DNA of 64,000 nt from Yponomeuta sedellus (Eukaryota; Arthropoda; Insecta; Lepidoptera; Yponomeutidae): positions 1,632,001-1,696,000 of the forward strand of contig OW203737.1 in the NCBI GenBank assembly GCA_934045075.1, written 5' to 3'. The position numbers were made by a program, and so were the translations under genes. The notes under the pieces were generated by a model. That model saw nothing but the letters and a program-made list of their open reading frames with translations, did no database searches and had not been told where the DNA came from. This document shows, piece by piece, positions 42,293 to 53,250 of this stretch. Each line of letters opens with the position of its first letter. Position 1 is the first letter of the stretch.

Positions 42293-42450
42293 TGTAACGT
42301 GTAACGTGTAACGCAATCTAAGGAGTAATGCAACGCGAATGAATCGTGTATGCAGACGGCACTACGAGCGCTGCGTATAATGCTTCTAGTGCGTCTATTA
42401 TACACGAGATTCGCATTCCATTACACGTCATATTACATTACACGTTACAG
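42293..42450. repeat. 158-bp imperfect palindrome with GTGTAAC repeats
   Basis: Three GTGTAAC units at the left match inverted 'gttaca' and 'cattacacg' units at the right. Inside, 'gacggcacta' pairs with 'tagtgcgtc' and 'cgtgtat' with 'atacacg'. It is a foldback-like MITE, apparently inserted in or next to the SINE-A fragment. Confidence 0.6.
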
Positions 42451-42471
42451 GCGTCTAAACCAGGCATTAAG

Positions 42472-42840
42472 TGGCGCTGGTGGTCTAGGCGAACCGAGTG
42501 ATTGGAATCAATCACTTGAGTTAAGCATTAACAGGCGCTGCCAGGTGCAGGGTGGGTGACCGTCCCGTGACTAAAGCTAGTGGCATTTTCCGAGCGCTTC
42601 CATGCTTTGCAAGGCAGTATTTAAGCCGTTGGTGCTGGCTGTCATGTAATGGCAGTCGTCAAGCCATGTCAGAGGCTTTATGGGTGGCTTGATAACTTTT
42701 GACAGTAAGGCCCGCCAATGTCTTACAATCCCCCATTAACCCAGATTTCAACACTCCCGTGGTGGAGTATGGCCTAACCTTCCTGCGATGCAGGAAGAGA
42801 CCCGTGCCCCAGCAGTGTGGAAATACAAGGATTGTTAACG
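42472..42840 (+). mobile_element. SINE-5S, full length
   Basis: 'ggcgctggtggtctaggcga', 'ttaagcattaacaggcgctg', 'gggtgggtgaccgtcccgtg', ending 'aatacaaggattgttaac'. Confidence 0.85.
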
Positions 42841-42938
42841 AGGTGACAGTGTAAGACAAATGTCAAGTGCGAGCGTATCTTTCAACATCTTTAATTCTCG
42901 TTTACGGTATTTTAAAAGTACTTTATTCTTTGTTACAG

Positions 42939-43580
42939 ACGTGGCCGAATATTTGTCATCGCAGTCAAGATTACAGCGAAATGGAACACTCTCGGCGATA
43001 AGAAAATCCTCGGCATTTCATTGAAAAATGTGTCCCTCGCTGAGATTTCGGGCGAGGATTCCCACCAGATAAATCATACGACGAAATTCTTGAAAAAAAC
43101 ATGTGCATAGGTTAATAGGTAGTCGATGAAAGTTTGCTAGAATAGGTGTCGTTAGTGAAAAGTGTATCATAGCCAACAATACAGTGCAAACACTTGACCA
43201 AACAGTGCAGCCCACTTCACCATTATTGTACGTAAATTGTGCTAACTGATAGTGATTTTAAAGCAGTTATCAATACTGCAGTGTCCCCTATACCAAAGAG
43301 TGTCATTCTCATACGAAACAAGTGTCTCCAAACACAAGTGTGGTAGCTAAGCGTTGCCAAAGTTAACAGTGCTACCAAACCAATCTCACTAAATAAATAC
43401 ACGAATTTAATCTCGCTACAAAACTAACAAAGTGCTACCAAACCAATCTCACTAAATATACACATAAATTTAATCTCGCTACGAAACTAACAAAGTGCTA
43501 CAAAACTAACAAAGTGCTACCAAAAACAAGGAGCACTATCATACTAGAAGTGCAAAGTTATGTGCTAGCTATACTCTAAA
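42939..43580 (+). promoter_or_regulatory. Probable 5' UTR of the globin gene with tandem repeat
   Basis: A possible 3' splice acceptor (ttctttgttacag) ends at 42938, so this may be the 5' UTR part of the exon. Alternatively transcription starts within it. It contains a 63-bp repeat unit beginning 'gtgctaccaaaccaatctc' at 43369 and 43432, with a third partial start at 43495 and 43514. A short upstream frame (MEHSRR) lies at 42981-43001. The region lacks SINE sequence, unlike both flanks. Confidence 0.45.
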
Positions 43581-43771
43581 ATGGGGTGTCAGCTGGGCAA
43601 GCTGGCTGCCTCGGGACGTGCGAGGCCAGCCAATGACGCGGCTGATGTGCCGCCACCGCCGGCCACCGACCCTCGCCTCCCGCTGACCGCCAAGCAGAAA
43701 TACTCCATGCTGGCCTCCTGGAAAGGCATCTCCCGGGCCATGGAGAAGACCGGCATCTGTATGTTTATTAA
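43581..43771 (+). CDS. First coding exon of a membrane-anchored globin (globin X/neuroglobin-like)
   Basis: Encodes 63 residues plus two bases of codon 64. Residues 1-7 (MGCQLGK) give Gly2 and Cys3, a classic N-myristoylation and palmitoylation signal. In globin X-type proteins such acylation anchors the globin to membranes. Residues 14-31 form a Pro/Ala-rich linker. Residues 35-63 (LTAKQKYSMLASWKGI...TGICMFI) match the globin A helix with the conserved Trp47 and the start of the B helix, as in insect globins of this class. Heme ligands lie in later exons, not found here. The start has a good context (aaaATGg), and the exon ends at AA|GTGAGT, splitting a Lys codon, with an in-frame TGA just after. 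The function (oxygen or redox chemistry, heme protection or signalling) is inferred from the family. Base composition is much GC-richer than the neighbours, supporting real coding sequence. Confidence 0.85.
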
Positions 43772-44281
43772 GTGAGTAGCGTTTCAATTCTCACGTGCAG
43801 TTTTCTTGGTTGTAGACTTGTCCCCCGTTTCTTGTGCAATCAAGCTGTTAATCTGTTAACACCTGCCAGTTTTGTACTGCTTACACTTTACACTTAATAT
43901 TTACTTATAAGTACGTATATTCTTGCAACCTGTCGTAACTTATTATTCACATATAAATATTAGGTTTTCAAGTTTCTTCTTTATGTATACTTTTCCGTGA
44001 CTTTAGCCGCTTTTTCGTACTTGATTTACTCCGACGAGTGATATGATACTCAGTCTGGATGGTAAGGCCATCTTGAGATGGAATTAAGTGAACTTTATAG
44101 TTTATAACGTCTTGTTAGCTTTCTTGCGAATTTCAATGAGAATATACAAAATGAAATTACCACAAAACCAATATTTTTGGTTTGTTGGCGGGAATCTGGC
44201 TTGTGTGCGTGGTAGAAGGTAGATATTTGTCTGATTTTACGTTCTATTCAGAGGCCTAATTGTAGGACCAAATAAGGGATC
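43772..44281 (+). other. Start of globin intron 1
   Basis: Begins with the donor GTGAGT. AT-rich and without repeats for about 500 bp, so it could hold intronic regulatory DNA. No second globin exon was found up to 64000. Confidence 0.55.
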
Positions 44282-44460
44282 TACGAGTTTTAACAAAGGG
44301 CCACGTAAAGAGAACCTGAAACCGACGTGCGTGCATGCAACGACTGATAAACCTTGATGAAACGGAGGTGATCCGTCAGGATCGTGGCAAGAGTCAATCC
44401 CCGAACTCTGCCTAGCTGCCTACCCCCCTGGGATACAGGCGTGATTTTATGTAATTCTAG
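44282..44460 (+). mobile_element. LINE-R 3' fragment without array
   Basis: Diverged LINE-R end ('cgtgcgtgcatgcaacgact', 'tgatgaaacggaggtgatcc', 'gggatacaggcgtgatttta'). The TATG tail is lost. Confidence 0.78.
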
Positions 44461-44554
44461 GGTCGTCAGACCAAAGTACATAAGTTCAAAATGCAAATTT
44501 TAGAGGCAGTAATTTACATGGCCGCGCAATCGAAACGGTAACATATATTACACA

Positions 44555-44758
44555 GCTCTCGTTAGCCCTATACTAAGTACAACTAAATGACTTGTGTTAT
44601 AGGCGCTAACTCGACGATAGATTTAATACAATAAATACATAGATAACATCCAAGACCTGAGACAAACTAGAAAAGTTCGTTTCCTAGTTTGACCCGGCCG
44701 AGGATCGAACCTTTGGTTTTACAGTCAGCGTGCCAAACTGCTGCGCCACCGAGGTCGT
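44555..44758 (-). mobile_element. SINE-D (minus)
   Basis: Inverted SINE-D: 'gttagccctatactaagtac' at the left and the tRNA-like head 'gctgcgccaccgaggtcgtg' at the right. Confidence 0.82.
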
Positions 44759-45194
44759 GAAAAAAAACTTTAGTAAAACTACTCTCTCATAATTCTCATA
44801 TGTTTATTGTCTTTATTACATTAACGGAGAACTGTTACAAAACAATTGCTGGAAAATGCATGTTTTTAACAAAAAATAAGAATAAAGCTAATATATTTTG
44901 TTCAGACCGTGAGTATGTAGTCTTTTCAAGTTTCTTGGCTCTTATCATACAGGCTCTTATCATACAGGCTTTAGCTTAGTATAAGGGCCAGCAAACACCA
45001 TTGTACATTTCTTTCTATTACTGATCAAGGCTTGTTTAGTTATATTAATGATGTACCTACTGTTAATAACTAAGGAAATTATGAGCATGCAATTAAAATT
45101 TAATAGATAAATAGTTTAAGTGATGTACAAACACACATTATGCTTTTGAACAATAAAACAATTTTTAATTTTTTTTATTTTTAATTATTTTCTT
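44759..45194. other. Non-coding stretch
   Basis: Nothing coding. An 18-bp tandem duplication of 'ggctcttatcatacag' sits at about 44937-44971. Confidence 0.45.
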
Positions 45195-45342
45195 AACGAT
45201 GTTTTCCATGACCGTTCCAGTAATATTACTACTATACTCAACAAATCAATATAACTTAAAAACTAAAGTCATTAGTACATGCCCACTCTGGGAATCGAAT
45301 CTTCCCCGTCCATTGCTCTACCCACTGGGCTATCGCGGCTGT
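45195..45342 (-). mobile_element. Diverged SINE-G head region (minus)
   Basis: 'gatgttttccatgaccgtt', 'cattagtacatgcccactct', 'gggaatcgaat' and 'ctacccactgggctatcgcg' align with the inverted SINE-G head with many changes and a deletion. Confidence 0.6.
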
Positions 45343-45963
45343 AAGGTTCATATTTGGTAAGTGTTAGGTCTGGCATCTGGGTGTTTTCGTAAATACGCAC
45401 CCACACATACTTTCCAGCGTGTGACGTAGTGGCGGGTCGCCGCAACTTTTCGCGATATACCTCCTTTTTTGTATTCATATTTTGACCGCAATTAAGTGTC
45501 CATCATTCTTAACTCTTTAAACTCTGATTTTTTCATAGTAAATTAATATTTAAGAAGTCTTCGCCTACATCATTCCGCTCCAGCTGGGCCATAGTATTCT
45601 GATTAGCCAGTACGCGTAACGTGGGATTGAGCACAAAGAGCTACGAACGGCGTTTCTAATTCAATAACCTCTAATAGAAGTTGAGCCCTCTTTCATTGGA
45701 TCATCACGAAGTCATTAGACATTCCAGGCCTACAGCTAATCTGATTATAGCGAGCGGACCTAATTGGCAACACTTGCGATCAAATCCAGTGATTAATTAA
45801 ACACAATGCATGTCATGCCTATCCCAATTAGGACACGGTAAGGAGATTAAACTGTTTGAGGATCCGACATGTATCATAGATAACACGGTATAATAATTAT
45901 TAACACGGCATAATTGGATTAGATTCGATTAGGTAATACTCTTTTTTAGGAGAAGGAAAGAGA
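45343..45963. other. Non-coding stretch
   Basis: No recognised gene or shared repeat. Confidence 0.45.
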
Positions 45964-46118
45964 AGGAAGGTTAGGCCATGCTCCACCACGGGGGCCAAGT
46001 CCGGGTTGTCAGAAGGATTCAAACCGCCCATAAGGCCTCTGATGGCTTAACGACTGCCATTATATGACAGCCGGCACCAACGGCTTAATGTACCTTGCGT
46101 AGAACTTTCATGTTTGCA
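45964..46118 (-). mobile_element. SINE-5S, internal fragment (minus)
   Basis: 'ggaaggttaggccatgctcc' to 'caacggcttaatgtaccttg', with an internal deletion after 'aagtccgggttg'. Confidence 0.78.
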
Positions 46119-46353
46119 AATCTTTATGTAAACGAATTTTATTTTCATATGTTGAAATCTTCGTAGTATAATATTTTTTTCTACAACACTTTATTGAACA
46201 TAAAAACAGTACCTATTTACCTTTTAATTTAACACGGCCTAAGCAGCGAGATTTACCCCCGGTTTCCAGTACACTAACAAGCCGTTAACCTACTGTTAAC
46301 ATCTGTCAGTTGGCCAAAGTTTCTACAAAAAAAATTGACAGGAGCTGTCAAAT

Positions 46354-46447
46354 GTTGACGAAGCGAAGGTGATCAGTCAGTATCGTGGCAAGTGGCAGTC
46401 CCTGGTCTCTGCCTACCCCTCAGGGATACAGGCGTGCGGTTATGTTA
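46354..46447 (+). mobile_element. LINE-R 3' fragment without array
   Basis: 'gacgaagcgaaggtgatcag' to 'gggatacaggcgtgcggtta', with only the beginning of a tail. Confidence 0.75.
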
Positions 46448-46493
46448 TGCTGTCAAATGTATTTAACAACTGGTTTTAACAGTAGACAGGTTT

Positions 46494-46815
46494 TTAAAAA
46501 AAAACTATTTAGAGGCTAAAAATTCCACCATGCCGGGACTCGAACCCGCGACCTCTAGCTAACCGTGCCAGCACGCTCCCAACTGAGCCAATGGGCGACT
46601 TACCAGCATCAGTGAAATTTCGAACCTCTTTACAACACTCTCTGTATTACGTACAGGCAGCGACATCTGGCTGAAGTAATTTGCATCACTTGCAGCCCCG
46701 AGTACCTTACTTTGCAGTTAGGTTTTAAATCGAAATGATATCGCTGTACATACCCACACGATTATATTCTTTTTAATGCACTAACCCGTGTTAAGGACAA
46801 TTTTTAAAAACCTAT
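46494..46815 (-). mobile_element. SINE-A (minus) with full 5' extension, abutting a second SINE-A tail
   Basis: Inverted copy: 'ctatttagaggctaaaaatt', core, 'ccggcatcagtgaaatttcg'-like block and 'cagatgtcgctgcctgtacg' (inverted), then 'gatatcgctgtac'. It is joined without spacer to 'attctttttaatgcactaac', the tail of another SINE-A in the same orientation (to about 46815). Confidence 0.83.
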
Positions 46816-47288
46816 TTAGGGGCTACATCTAATTTGTAGTAGACAGATTGTTAGAGTACGAGAAACTGAAGGGTAACGCAGTTTTTGTGCACGGTCTCCA
46901 TTGCAAGAAAACCTGTCCTTGGAAAATGTGATTGGATTGAAAACCTCTCCAGTCCTCTAGTCCCGTAGCCTCTAAACAAAGAGCTCGGGACATTAGTGGA
47001 ATTGATGTCACGTGGTTTGTTTACCGCAAGTAGGTACACACAGAATAAATCTTCTTGTTTCCATATTTTTTTAGGCTTATTTTGTAACCCTGTATGTACT
47101 AAAAGGCAAATAAATGAATAAATAAAATGAAAAAAATAGATAGGCACAGTAGACAGCAGTTCGACCTTTATATTTTCATATTATTTCTTTTCACTTCACG
47201 TTTGCCTCTAAGAATAAATATTTTTGTATTGGATCTTTCGTAAGCTCTACACATTATTAATTTAATTCCGGAATGATTTACTTGAATT
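46816..47288. other. Non-coding stretch
   Basis: Overlapping minus frames at 46829-47147 show no domain. No repeat identified. Confidence 0.4.
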
Positions 47289-47480
47289 CGATTCCCAGTA
47301 CGGATATAGGTAGGTACCTATGACTTTTATTTTCAAAGTTACGTACGTCTGCGAATTCATGTAGCAGTACCACAAGCTAACTGTGAAGAAAAACATCGTG
47401 AGGAAACCCGCAGAATGATTGGCTGTGCACGTATTGGCTTTCCTGTAGGCTAGACCGACTAAACTGTCAGGATGGTATAG
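47289..47480 (+). mobile_element. SINE-G fragment
   Basis: From the B box ('ttcgattcccagtacgg') to 'aaactgtcaggatggtatag', where it is cut by the adjoining SINE-A. Confidence 0.75.
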
Positions 47481-47488
47481 GTTACTAA

Positions 47489-47712
47489 CTGCAAAGTAGG
47501 TAGTCGAGGCTGTAAGTGATGCAATTTGCTTAAGCCAGATGTCGCTGCCTGTACGTAATACAGAGAATAGTGTAAAGAGGTTCGAAATTTCACCGATGCC
47601 GGTGAGTCGCCCATTGGCTCAATTGGTAGAGCGCTGGCACGGATAGCCAGAGGTTGCGGGTTCGAATCCCGGCATGGGTGAAATTTTTAGCCTCTAAATA
47701 GGTTTTTAAAGT
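47489..47712 (+). mobile_element. SINE-A with 5' extension
   Basis: 'ctaactgcaaagtaggtagt' to 'cctctaaataggtttttaaa'. One of the best full copies. Confidence 0.87.
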
Positions 47713-47732
47713 TTACATAATTATTATAAAAA

Positions 47733-48290
47733 CCGGCCAAGTGCGAGTCAGACTCGCGCACCGAGGGTTCCGTACAAACCTGTATTATAGACCTGAGTAT
47801 TTGGTATGAATTTCAATTTAATACCTGTACGCGTTTATGAGGAAATGGGTAGTAAGTTTAAAATTATTAAAAAAATATATATTATGAGATGTAACTAAAA
47901 ATTTATGGTTTTCGTAATTTTTCCTTTATCTATGCTATAAGACGTTGCTTCGTACCAAATTTCAAGATTCTGAGTTCACGGGAAGCACCCTGTAGGTTTT
48001 GATTCCCTTGCAAGTGTCGAAAATTTGCGGCATAAACGGCTGTATCTTTTGATTGCGTTGGCTTAGAAGTTTGATTTTTTCACAGCTTCAAGGGACAGTA
48101 GACCTGAGTAATTGATATAAATTTCAGCTTCATACCTAAACGCGTTCCTGAGAAAAAGGGTCTTGACAGACGGACGGACGGACAGACGGACAACAAAGTG
48201 ATCCTATAAGGGTTCCGTTTTTTTCTTTTGAGGTACGGAACCCTAAAAACAGAACTCATGAGGTACGGAACCCTAAAAACAGAACTCATG
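47733..48290 (+). mobile_element. Unclassified lepidopteran interspersed repeat
   Basis: Starts 'aaccggccaagtgcgagtca', has (ACGG)-type words 'gacggacggacggacagacg' and ends 'gggttccgttttttcttttg' plus 'aggtacggaaccctaaaaa'. This arrangement is familiar from many insect genomes, but I cannot assign a superfamily. The last 32 bp ('gaggtacggaaccctaaaaa' onward) are tandemly duplicated at 48229-48290. An inverted scrap of the 5' end is at 55620-55642. Confidence 0.65.
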
Positions 48291-48650
48291 CACATGGTAT
48301 GGTAAAGACAGTTCATAAAATAGAATTTGATTAGTGCCTCTGTACTAACGCAATATTGCCTTCTTTAACAGCAAAATGGGAACGGCTTTTAACTTAGGAC
48401 TACTTTTCTTTTAAAAACAAAGCCTCCGGCTACATACTCAGAGCCCTTTGAGAGTGCTTAGCCCTTGTCGTGTACCGCATAAGAGGGAATATCGAACGAC
48501 AAGGAAATCTCTCACTAAGGATCTCCAACATTAGGTAGAGAATACTTAGAGGGCCCTGACCTCCAACCTCAGTCCCTCAGCTAATACTAAGCATGACGCC
48601 TTCTTTCCATCGACATACAGTACAGTCGCGAGCATTAATATGATGTACCT
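48251..48650. other. Non-coding stretch
   Basis: Nothing recognised beyond the end of the preceding repeat. Confidence 0.4.
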
Positions 48651-49205
48651 TCGATCTCAACCCTAGTATGTCCCCACTACTGGGGCACGGGTCTCTTCCT
48701 GTATCGCAGGAAGGTTAGGCCTTACTCCACCACGGGGGCCAAGTCCGGGTTGGTGGAGGATTCTAAGACAGTGGCGGGCCTTACTGTCAGAAGTTACCAT
48801 AAGGCCTCTGACATGGCTTAACGACGGCCATTAATGACAACGGGCACCAATGGATTAGCGTGGCTTGTGAAGAACGGAAGCGCTCGGGAAAATGCCACTA
48901 GCGCTAGTCACGGTATATACCTTCGATATCAAGCCTTATACGTCACCACTACTGGGGCGCGGGTCTCTTCCTGTGTCGCAGGAAGGTTAGGCCATACTCC
49001 ATCACGGGTTCAAAGTCCGGGTTGGGGGAGGATTGTAAGACAGTCGCGGGCCTTACTGTCAGAAGTTATCAAGTCGCCCATAAGGCCTCTGACATGGCTT
49101 AACGACTGCCATTAGTGACAACCGGCACCAACGGCTTAACGTGCCTTGCGAAGCACCGAAACTCTCGGAAAAATGCAACTAGCGGTAGTAACGGTATGTA
49201 CCTTG
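48651..49205 (-). mobile_element. Tandem pair of SINE-5S copies (minus)
   Basis: Copy 1 at 48651-48919 and copy 2 at about 48920-49205, both starting 'cgat(c/a)tcaa(c/g)cc' and both breaking off at the same point, after 'ctagcg(c/g)tagt(c/a)acggta'. Sharing the same truncation and the joint 'ggtatgtacctt'/'ggtatataccttcgat' suggests tandem duplication of one truncated copy. Confidence 0.8.
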
Positions 49206-49329
49206 TCAAAGTAAAAATAGTCAATATCTCACACATCAGGCTAGAAGAGCATAATGTGACAGGGTTCTAAGGTATTTACATGTTAGTGCACGCTACTTTA
49301 GATCTTCCTATTTTTTTCACTTGTAGTTT

Positions 49330-49466
49330 CACTTCTACTCCGCTTTTGTGTTTTTTGATATCTTCATTCGATTTTTATAATGAATATAATGAAGATATCA
49401 GAAAACACAAAAGCGGAGTAGAAGTGATTCTACTCCGCTTTTGTGTTGTCTGATATCTTCATTCGA
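49330..49466. repeat. 39-bp unit in inverted-inverted-direct triplet
   Basis: 49330-49368 ('cacttctactccgcttttgt' onward) is inverted at 49388-49426 and repeated again in the first orientation at 49428-49466. It makes a strong hairpin plus a spare arm. Confidence 0.8.
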
Positions 49467-49501
49467 TTTTTTTATGTATGTTACCTTAGAGAGGTGACAT
49501 A

Positions 49502-49625
49502 GATAAGTATAAGATAAGATAAGATAAGCATATTGTTTATTCTACATACCAGAAAATAATTACAGAGACAACAGTAACAAAAGAAGAGGTACAATTGGCG
49601 GCTTTAGTGCTGATAGCAATAATAA
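49502..49625 (-). mobile_element. LINE-H 3' end (minus)
   Basis: (AAGAT)n tail, 'attgtttattctacatacca', 'gtacaattggcggctttagt'. Confidence 0.65.
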
Positions 49626-49852
49626 TTATACGGTGAACTAACGGTGAAGGTCTTAAAATACCTCAGCGCTTGCCCTTGCCAATCGCCATTTGCCAATTAA
49701 ACCTATATTCTCTTTCCGAGAGACGGCCTATGCCCTGCAGTGAAGTGATAAAAAAAGTATGTCTATTTGGCGTTAAATGTTTCTCTTCTTTTTCTTCAAT
49801 CCCCATTTCCGACCTTCCGAGTATTTACGATGTTATAGTCGCCTATAGATTA

Positions 49853-49985
49853 CTAGCTGACCCCGCAAACGTAGTTTTGCTATATTAATTACCCTGTGAC
49901 TTATAAAAGTTATAAAATTCAGTTGAGCCGTTTCGGAGGAGTTAGATAACAAATACTGCGACACGAGATTTTTATATATTAGAAG
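49853..49985 (-). mobile_element. Helitron-like element, diverged (minus)
   Basis: CTAG at 49853-49856 ('ctagctgaccccgcaaacg'), 'gttgagccgtttcggagga' and 'cacgagatttttatatatta'. A third, shorter Helitron-like subfamily. Confidence 0.5.
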
Positions 49986-50009
49986 ATTAAGCGAGTTCTT
50001 TATAAAAAT

Positions 50010-50362
50010 CATCGATATCAACCCTTGTATGTCCCCACTGTTAGGGTACGGGTCTCTTCCTGCATCGCAGGAAGGTTAGGCCATACTCCATACCACGGGG
50101 GCCAAGTCCGGGTTGGTGGAGGGTTGTAAGTCAGTGGCGGGTCTTACTGTCAGCAGTTATCAAGCCACCCATGAGGCCTCTGACATGGCTTAACAACTGC
50201 CATTACATGACAGCTGGCACCAACGGCCTAACTTGCCTTGCAAAGCATGGAAGCGCTAGGAAAAATACCACTAGCGGTAGTCACAGGACGGTCACCCATC
50301 CTGCACCTTACCCCGCCTGTTGTTGCTTAACTCAAGTGATTGTAATCAATCGGTTCGACTAA
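50010..50362 (-). mobile_element. SINE-5S, near full length (minus)
   Basis: 'cgatatcaacccttgtatgt' to the 5S-like head 'cgcctgttgttgcttaactc' and 'atcggttcgacta'. Confidence 0.85.
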
Positions 50363-50639
50363 AGTGTTTTATGTCTACGGGTATCTGTCTATCTGAAGGT
50401 AATTTATCTTTTAAAGTGGTCTCTAAAATATTGACCTTACAAATTTTCCATTTCGAAACTCGCGAAACTGAAGAACCTCACGTTTTGTAAAGCCTCATAC
50501 GTAGTGCTCTGGCCCACCGTTCATTTCAACCTATTTTATAGTCATGTAAAATTTTGTAAAATCTCCATGTACCGTGTTTCCTGACAATTAAAGACTTGAA
50601 ACTTGAAGTTTTCAAGCCGTCGTCCTAAGCTCTATCGTC

Positions 50640-50812
50640 TATCGACGGCAGGCGGCACCATCTGCTTAACGTGCCTTGCGGAGCACGGAACCACTCGGAA
50701 AAATGCCACTAGCGTTAGTCATAGACTGTCACCCATCGATGCACTGAACGCGCCCTATGTTGCTTAATCTTTGTGAGCGTTTAAGATCACTCAGGCAGCC
50801 GGGCTACGACCG
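50640..50812 (-). mobile_element. SINE-5S, variant head subfamily (minus)
   Basis: 5S-like C-box 'gactgtcacccatcgatgca' (inverted) and A-box side 'gcgccctatgttgcttaatc', then the alternative head 'agatcactcaggcagccggg', as at 24193. Confidence 0.78.
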
Positions 50813-51142
50813 ATACAAGGGGTGATAGACCGCACCTTGTGCACTACTAATCGTACGGGCTCACACCTCCCTGTATCGCGTTTGTGTTGGAAATTGATTT
50901 AGTCAGCGCCTTTAAACTTGCCCGGCTGTGTAAAGTGCCGCAAAATGGGGCACCGAAGAAGTGCGGGGAAAGGGACGCAAATGGGGTGAGAGGACTGTAA
51001 GACAGAGGGGGCGAATGGGGACGGGAACTGCATGACATCATGGGGACACTTCGTGCTTCCGTTCGTATTCAAGCGTTTGGTTTAAAAGTGCAGACTTCTA
51101 AAAATCGGTCCAACCGTTGATTTCACTGTTGAAATTCCGATT
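50813..51142. other. Non-coding stretch, GC-richer
   Basis: The minus frame at 50847-51041 has no recognised domain. No repeat identified. Confidence 0.4.
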
Positions 51143-53123
51143 TAACATAACATAACATAACATAACATAACATAACATAACATAACATAACATAACATAA
51201 CATAACATAACATAACATAACATAACATAACATAACATAACATAACATAACATAACATAACATAACATAACATAACATAACATAACATAACATAACATAA
51301 CATAACATAACATAACATAACATAACATAACATAACATAACATAACATAACATAACATAACATAACATAACATAACATAACATAACATAACATAACATAA
51401 CATAACATAACATAACATAACATAACATAACATAACATAACATAACATAACATAACATAACATAACATAACATAACATAACATAACATAACATAACATAA
51501 CATAACATAACATAACATAACATAACATAACATAACATAACATAACATAACATAACATAACATAACATAACATAACATAACATAACATAACATAACATAA
51601 CATAACATAACATAACATAACATAACATAACATAACATAACATAACATAACATAACATAACATAACATAACATAACATAACATAACATAACATAACATAA
51701 CATAACATAACATAACATAACATAACATAACATAACATAACATAACATAACATAACATAACATAACATAACATAACATAACATAACATAACATAACATAA
51801 CATAACATAACATAACATAACATAACATAACATAACATAACATAACATAACATAACATAACATAACATAACATAACATAACATAACATAACATAACATAA
51901 CATAACATAACATAACATAACATAACATAACATAACATAACATAACATAACATAACATAACATAACATAACATAACATAACATAACATAACATAACATAA
52001 CATAACATAACATAACATAACATAACATAACATAACATAACATAACATAACATAACATAACATAACATAACATAACATAACATAACATAACATAACATAA
52101 CATAACATAACATAACATAACATAACATAACATAACATAACATAACATAACATAACATAACATAACATAACATAACATAACATAACATAACATAACATAA
52201 CATAACATAACATAACATAACATAACATAACATAACATAACATAACATAACATAACATAACATAACATAACATAACATAACATAACATAACATAACATAA
52301 CATAACATAACATAACATAACATAACATAACATAACATAACATAACATAACATAACATAACATAACATAACATAACATAACATAACATAACATAACATAA
52401 CATAACATAACATAACATAACATAACATAACATAACATAACATAACATAACATAACATAACATAACATAACATAACATAACATAACATAACATAACATAA
52501 CATAACATAACATAACATAACATAACATAACATAACATAACATAACATAACATAACATAACATAACATAACATAACATAACATAACATAACATAACATAA
52601 CATAACATAACATAACATAACATAACATAACATAACATAACATAACATAACATAACATAACATAACATAACATAACATAACATAACATAACATAACATAA
52701 CATAACATAACATAACATAACATAACATAACATAACATAACATAACATAACATAACATAACATAACATAACATAACATAACATAACATAACATAACATAA
52801 CATAACATAACATAACATAACATAACATAACATAACATAACATAACATAACATAACATAACATAACATAACATAACATAACATAACATAACATAACATAA
52901 CATAACATAACATAACATAACATAACATAACATAACATAACATAACATAACATAACATAACATAACATAACATAACATAACATAACATAACATAACATAA
53001 CATAACATAACATAACATAACATAACATAACATAACATAACATAACATAACATAACATAACATAACATAACATAACATAACATAACATAACATAACATAA
53101 CATAACATAACATAACATAACAT
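51143..53123 (-). repeat. 2.0-kb (ATAAC)n pentamer array
   Basis: About 396 uninterrupted TAACA/ATAAC units, with no variant unit visible. On the minus strand this is GTTAT, the same unit as at 40386, and it forms the 3' tail of the SINE-E at 53124-53250. The 670-705 residue MLCYV open frames are an artefact of stop-free pentamers. Confidence 0.97.
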
Positions 53124-53250
53124 TACATGTACATACAAGCACATACATTGCTTCTGGCCCCACACTAGGATACTCTGTGTCGTGGGAACCAGAAACAACG
53201 ACATCACAAACATGTAAACAAGACGCGCTACCGCTACGCCACAGAAGTAA
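53124..53250 (-). mobile_element. SINE-E, internally deleted, carrying the 2-kb array
   Basis: Body 'ttgcttctggccccacacta' and 'acatcacaaacatgtaaaca' joined directly to the head end 'gcgctaccgctacgccacag'. The B-box region is deleted. Confidence 0.85.

Noticed and set aside
46829..47147. Possible second globin exon or other host exon
   Set aside because: Neither frame matches globin helices B-H, and no acceptor/donor pair with suitable phase was seen.
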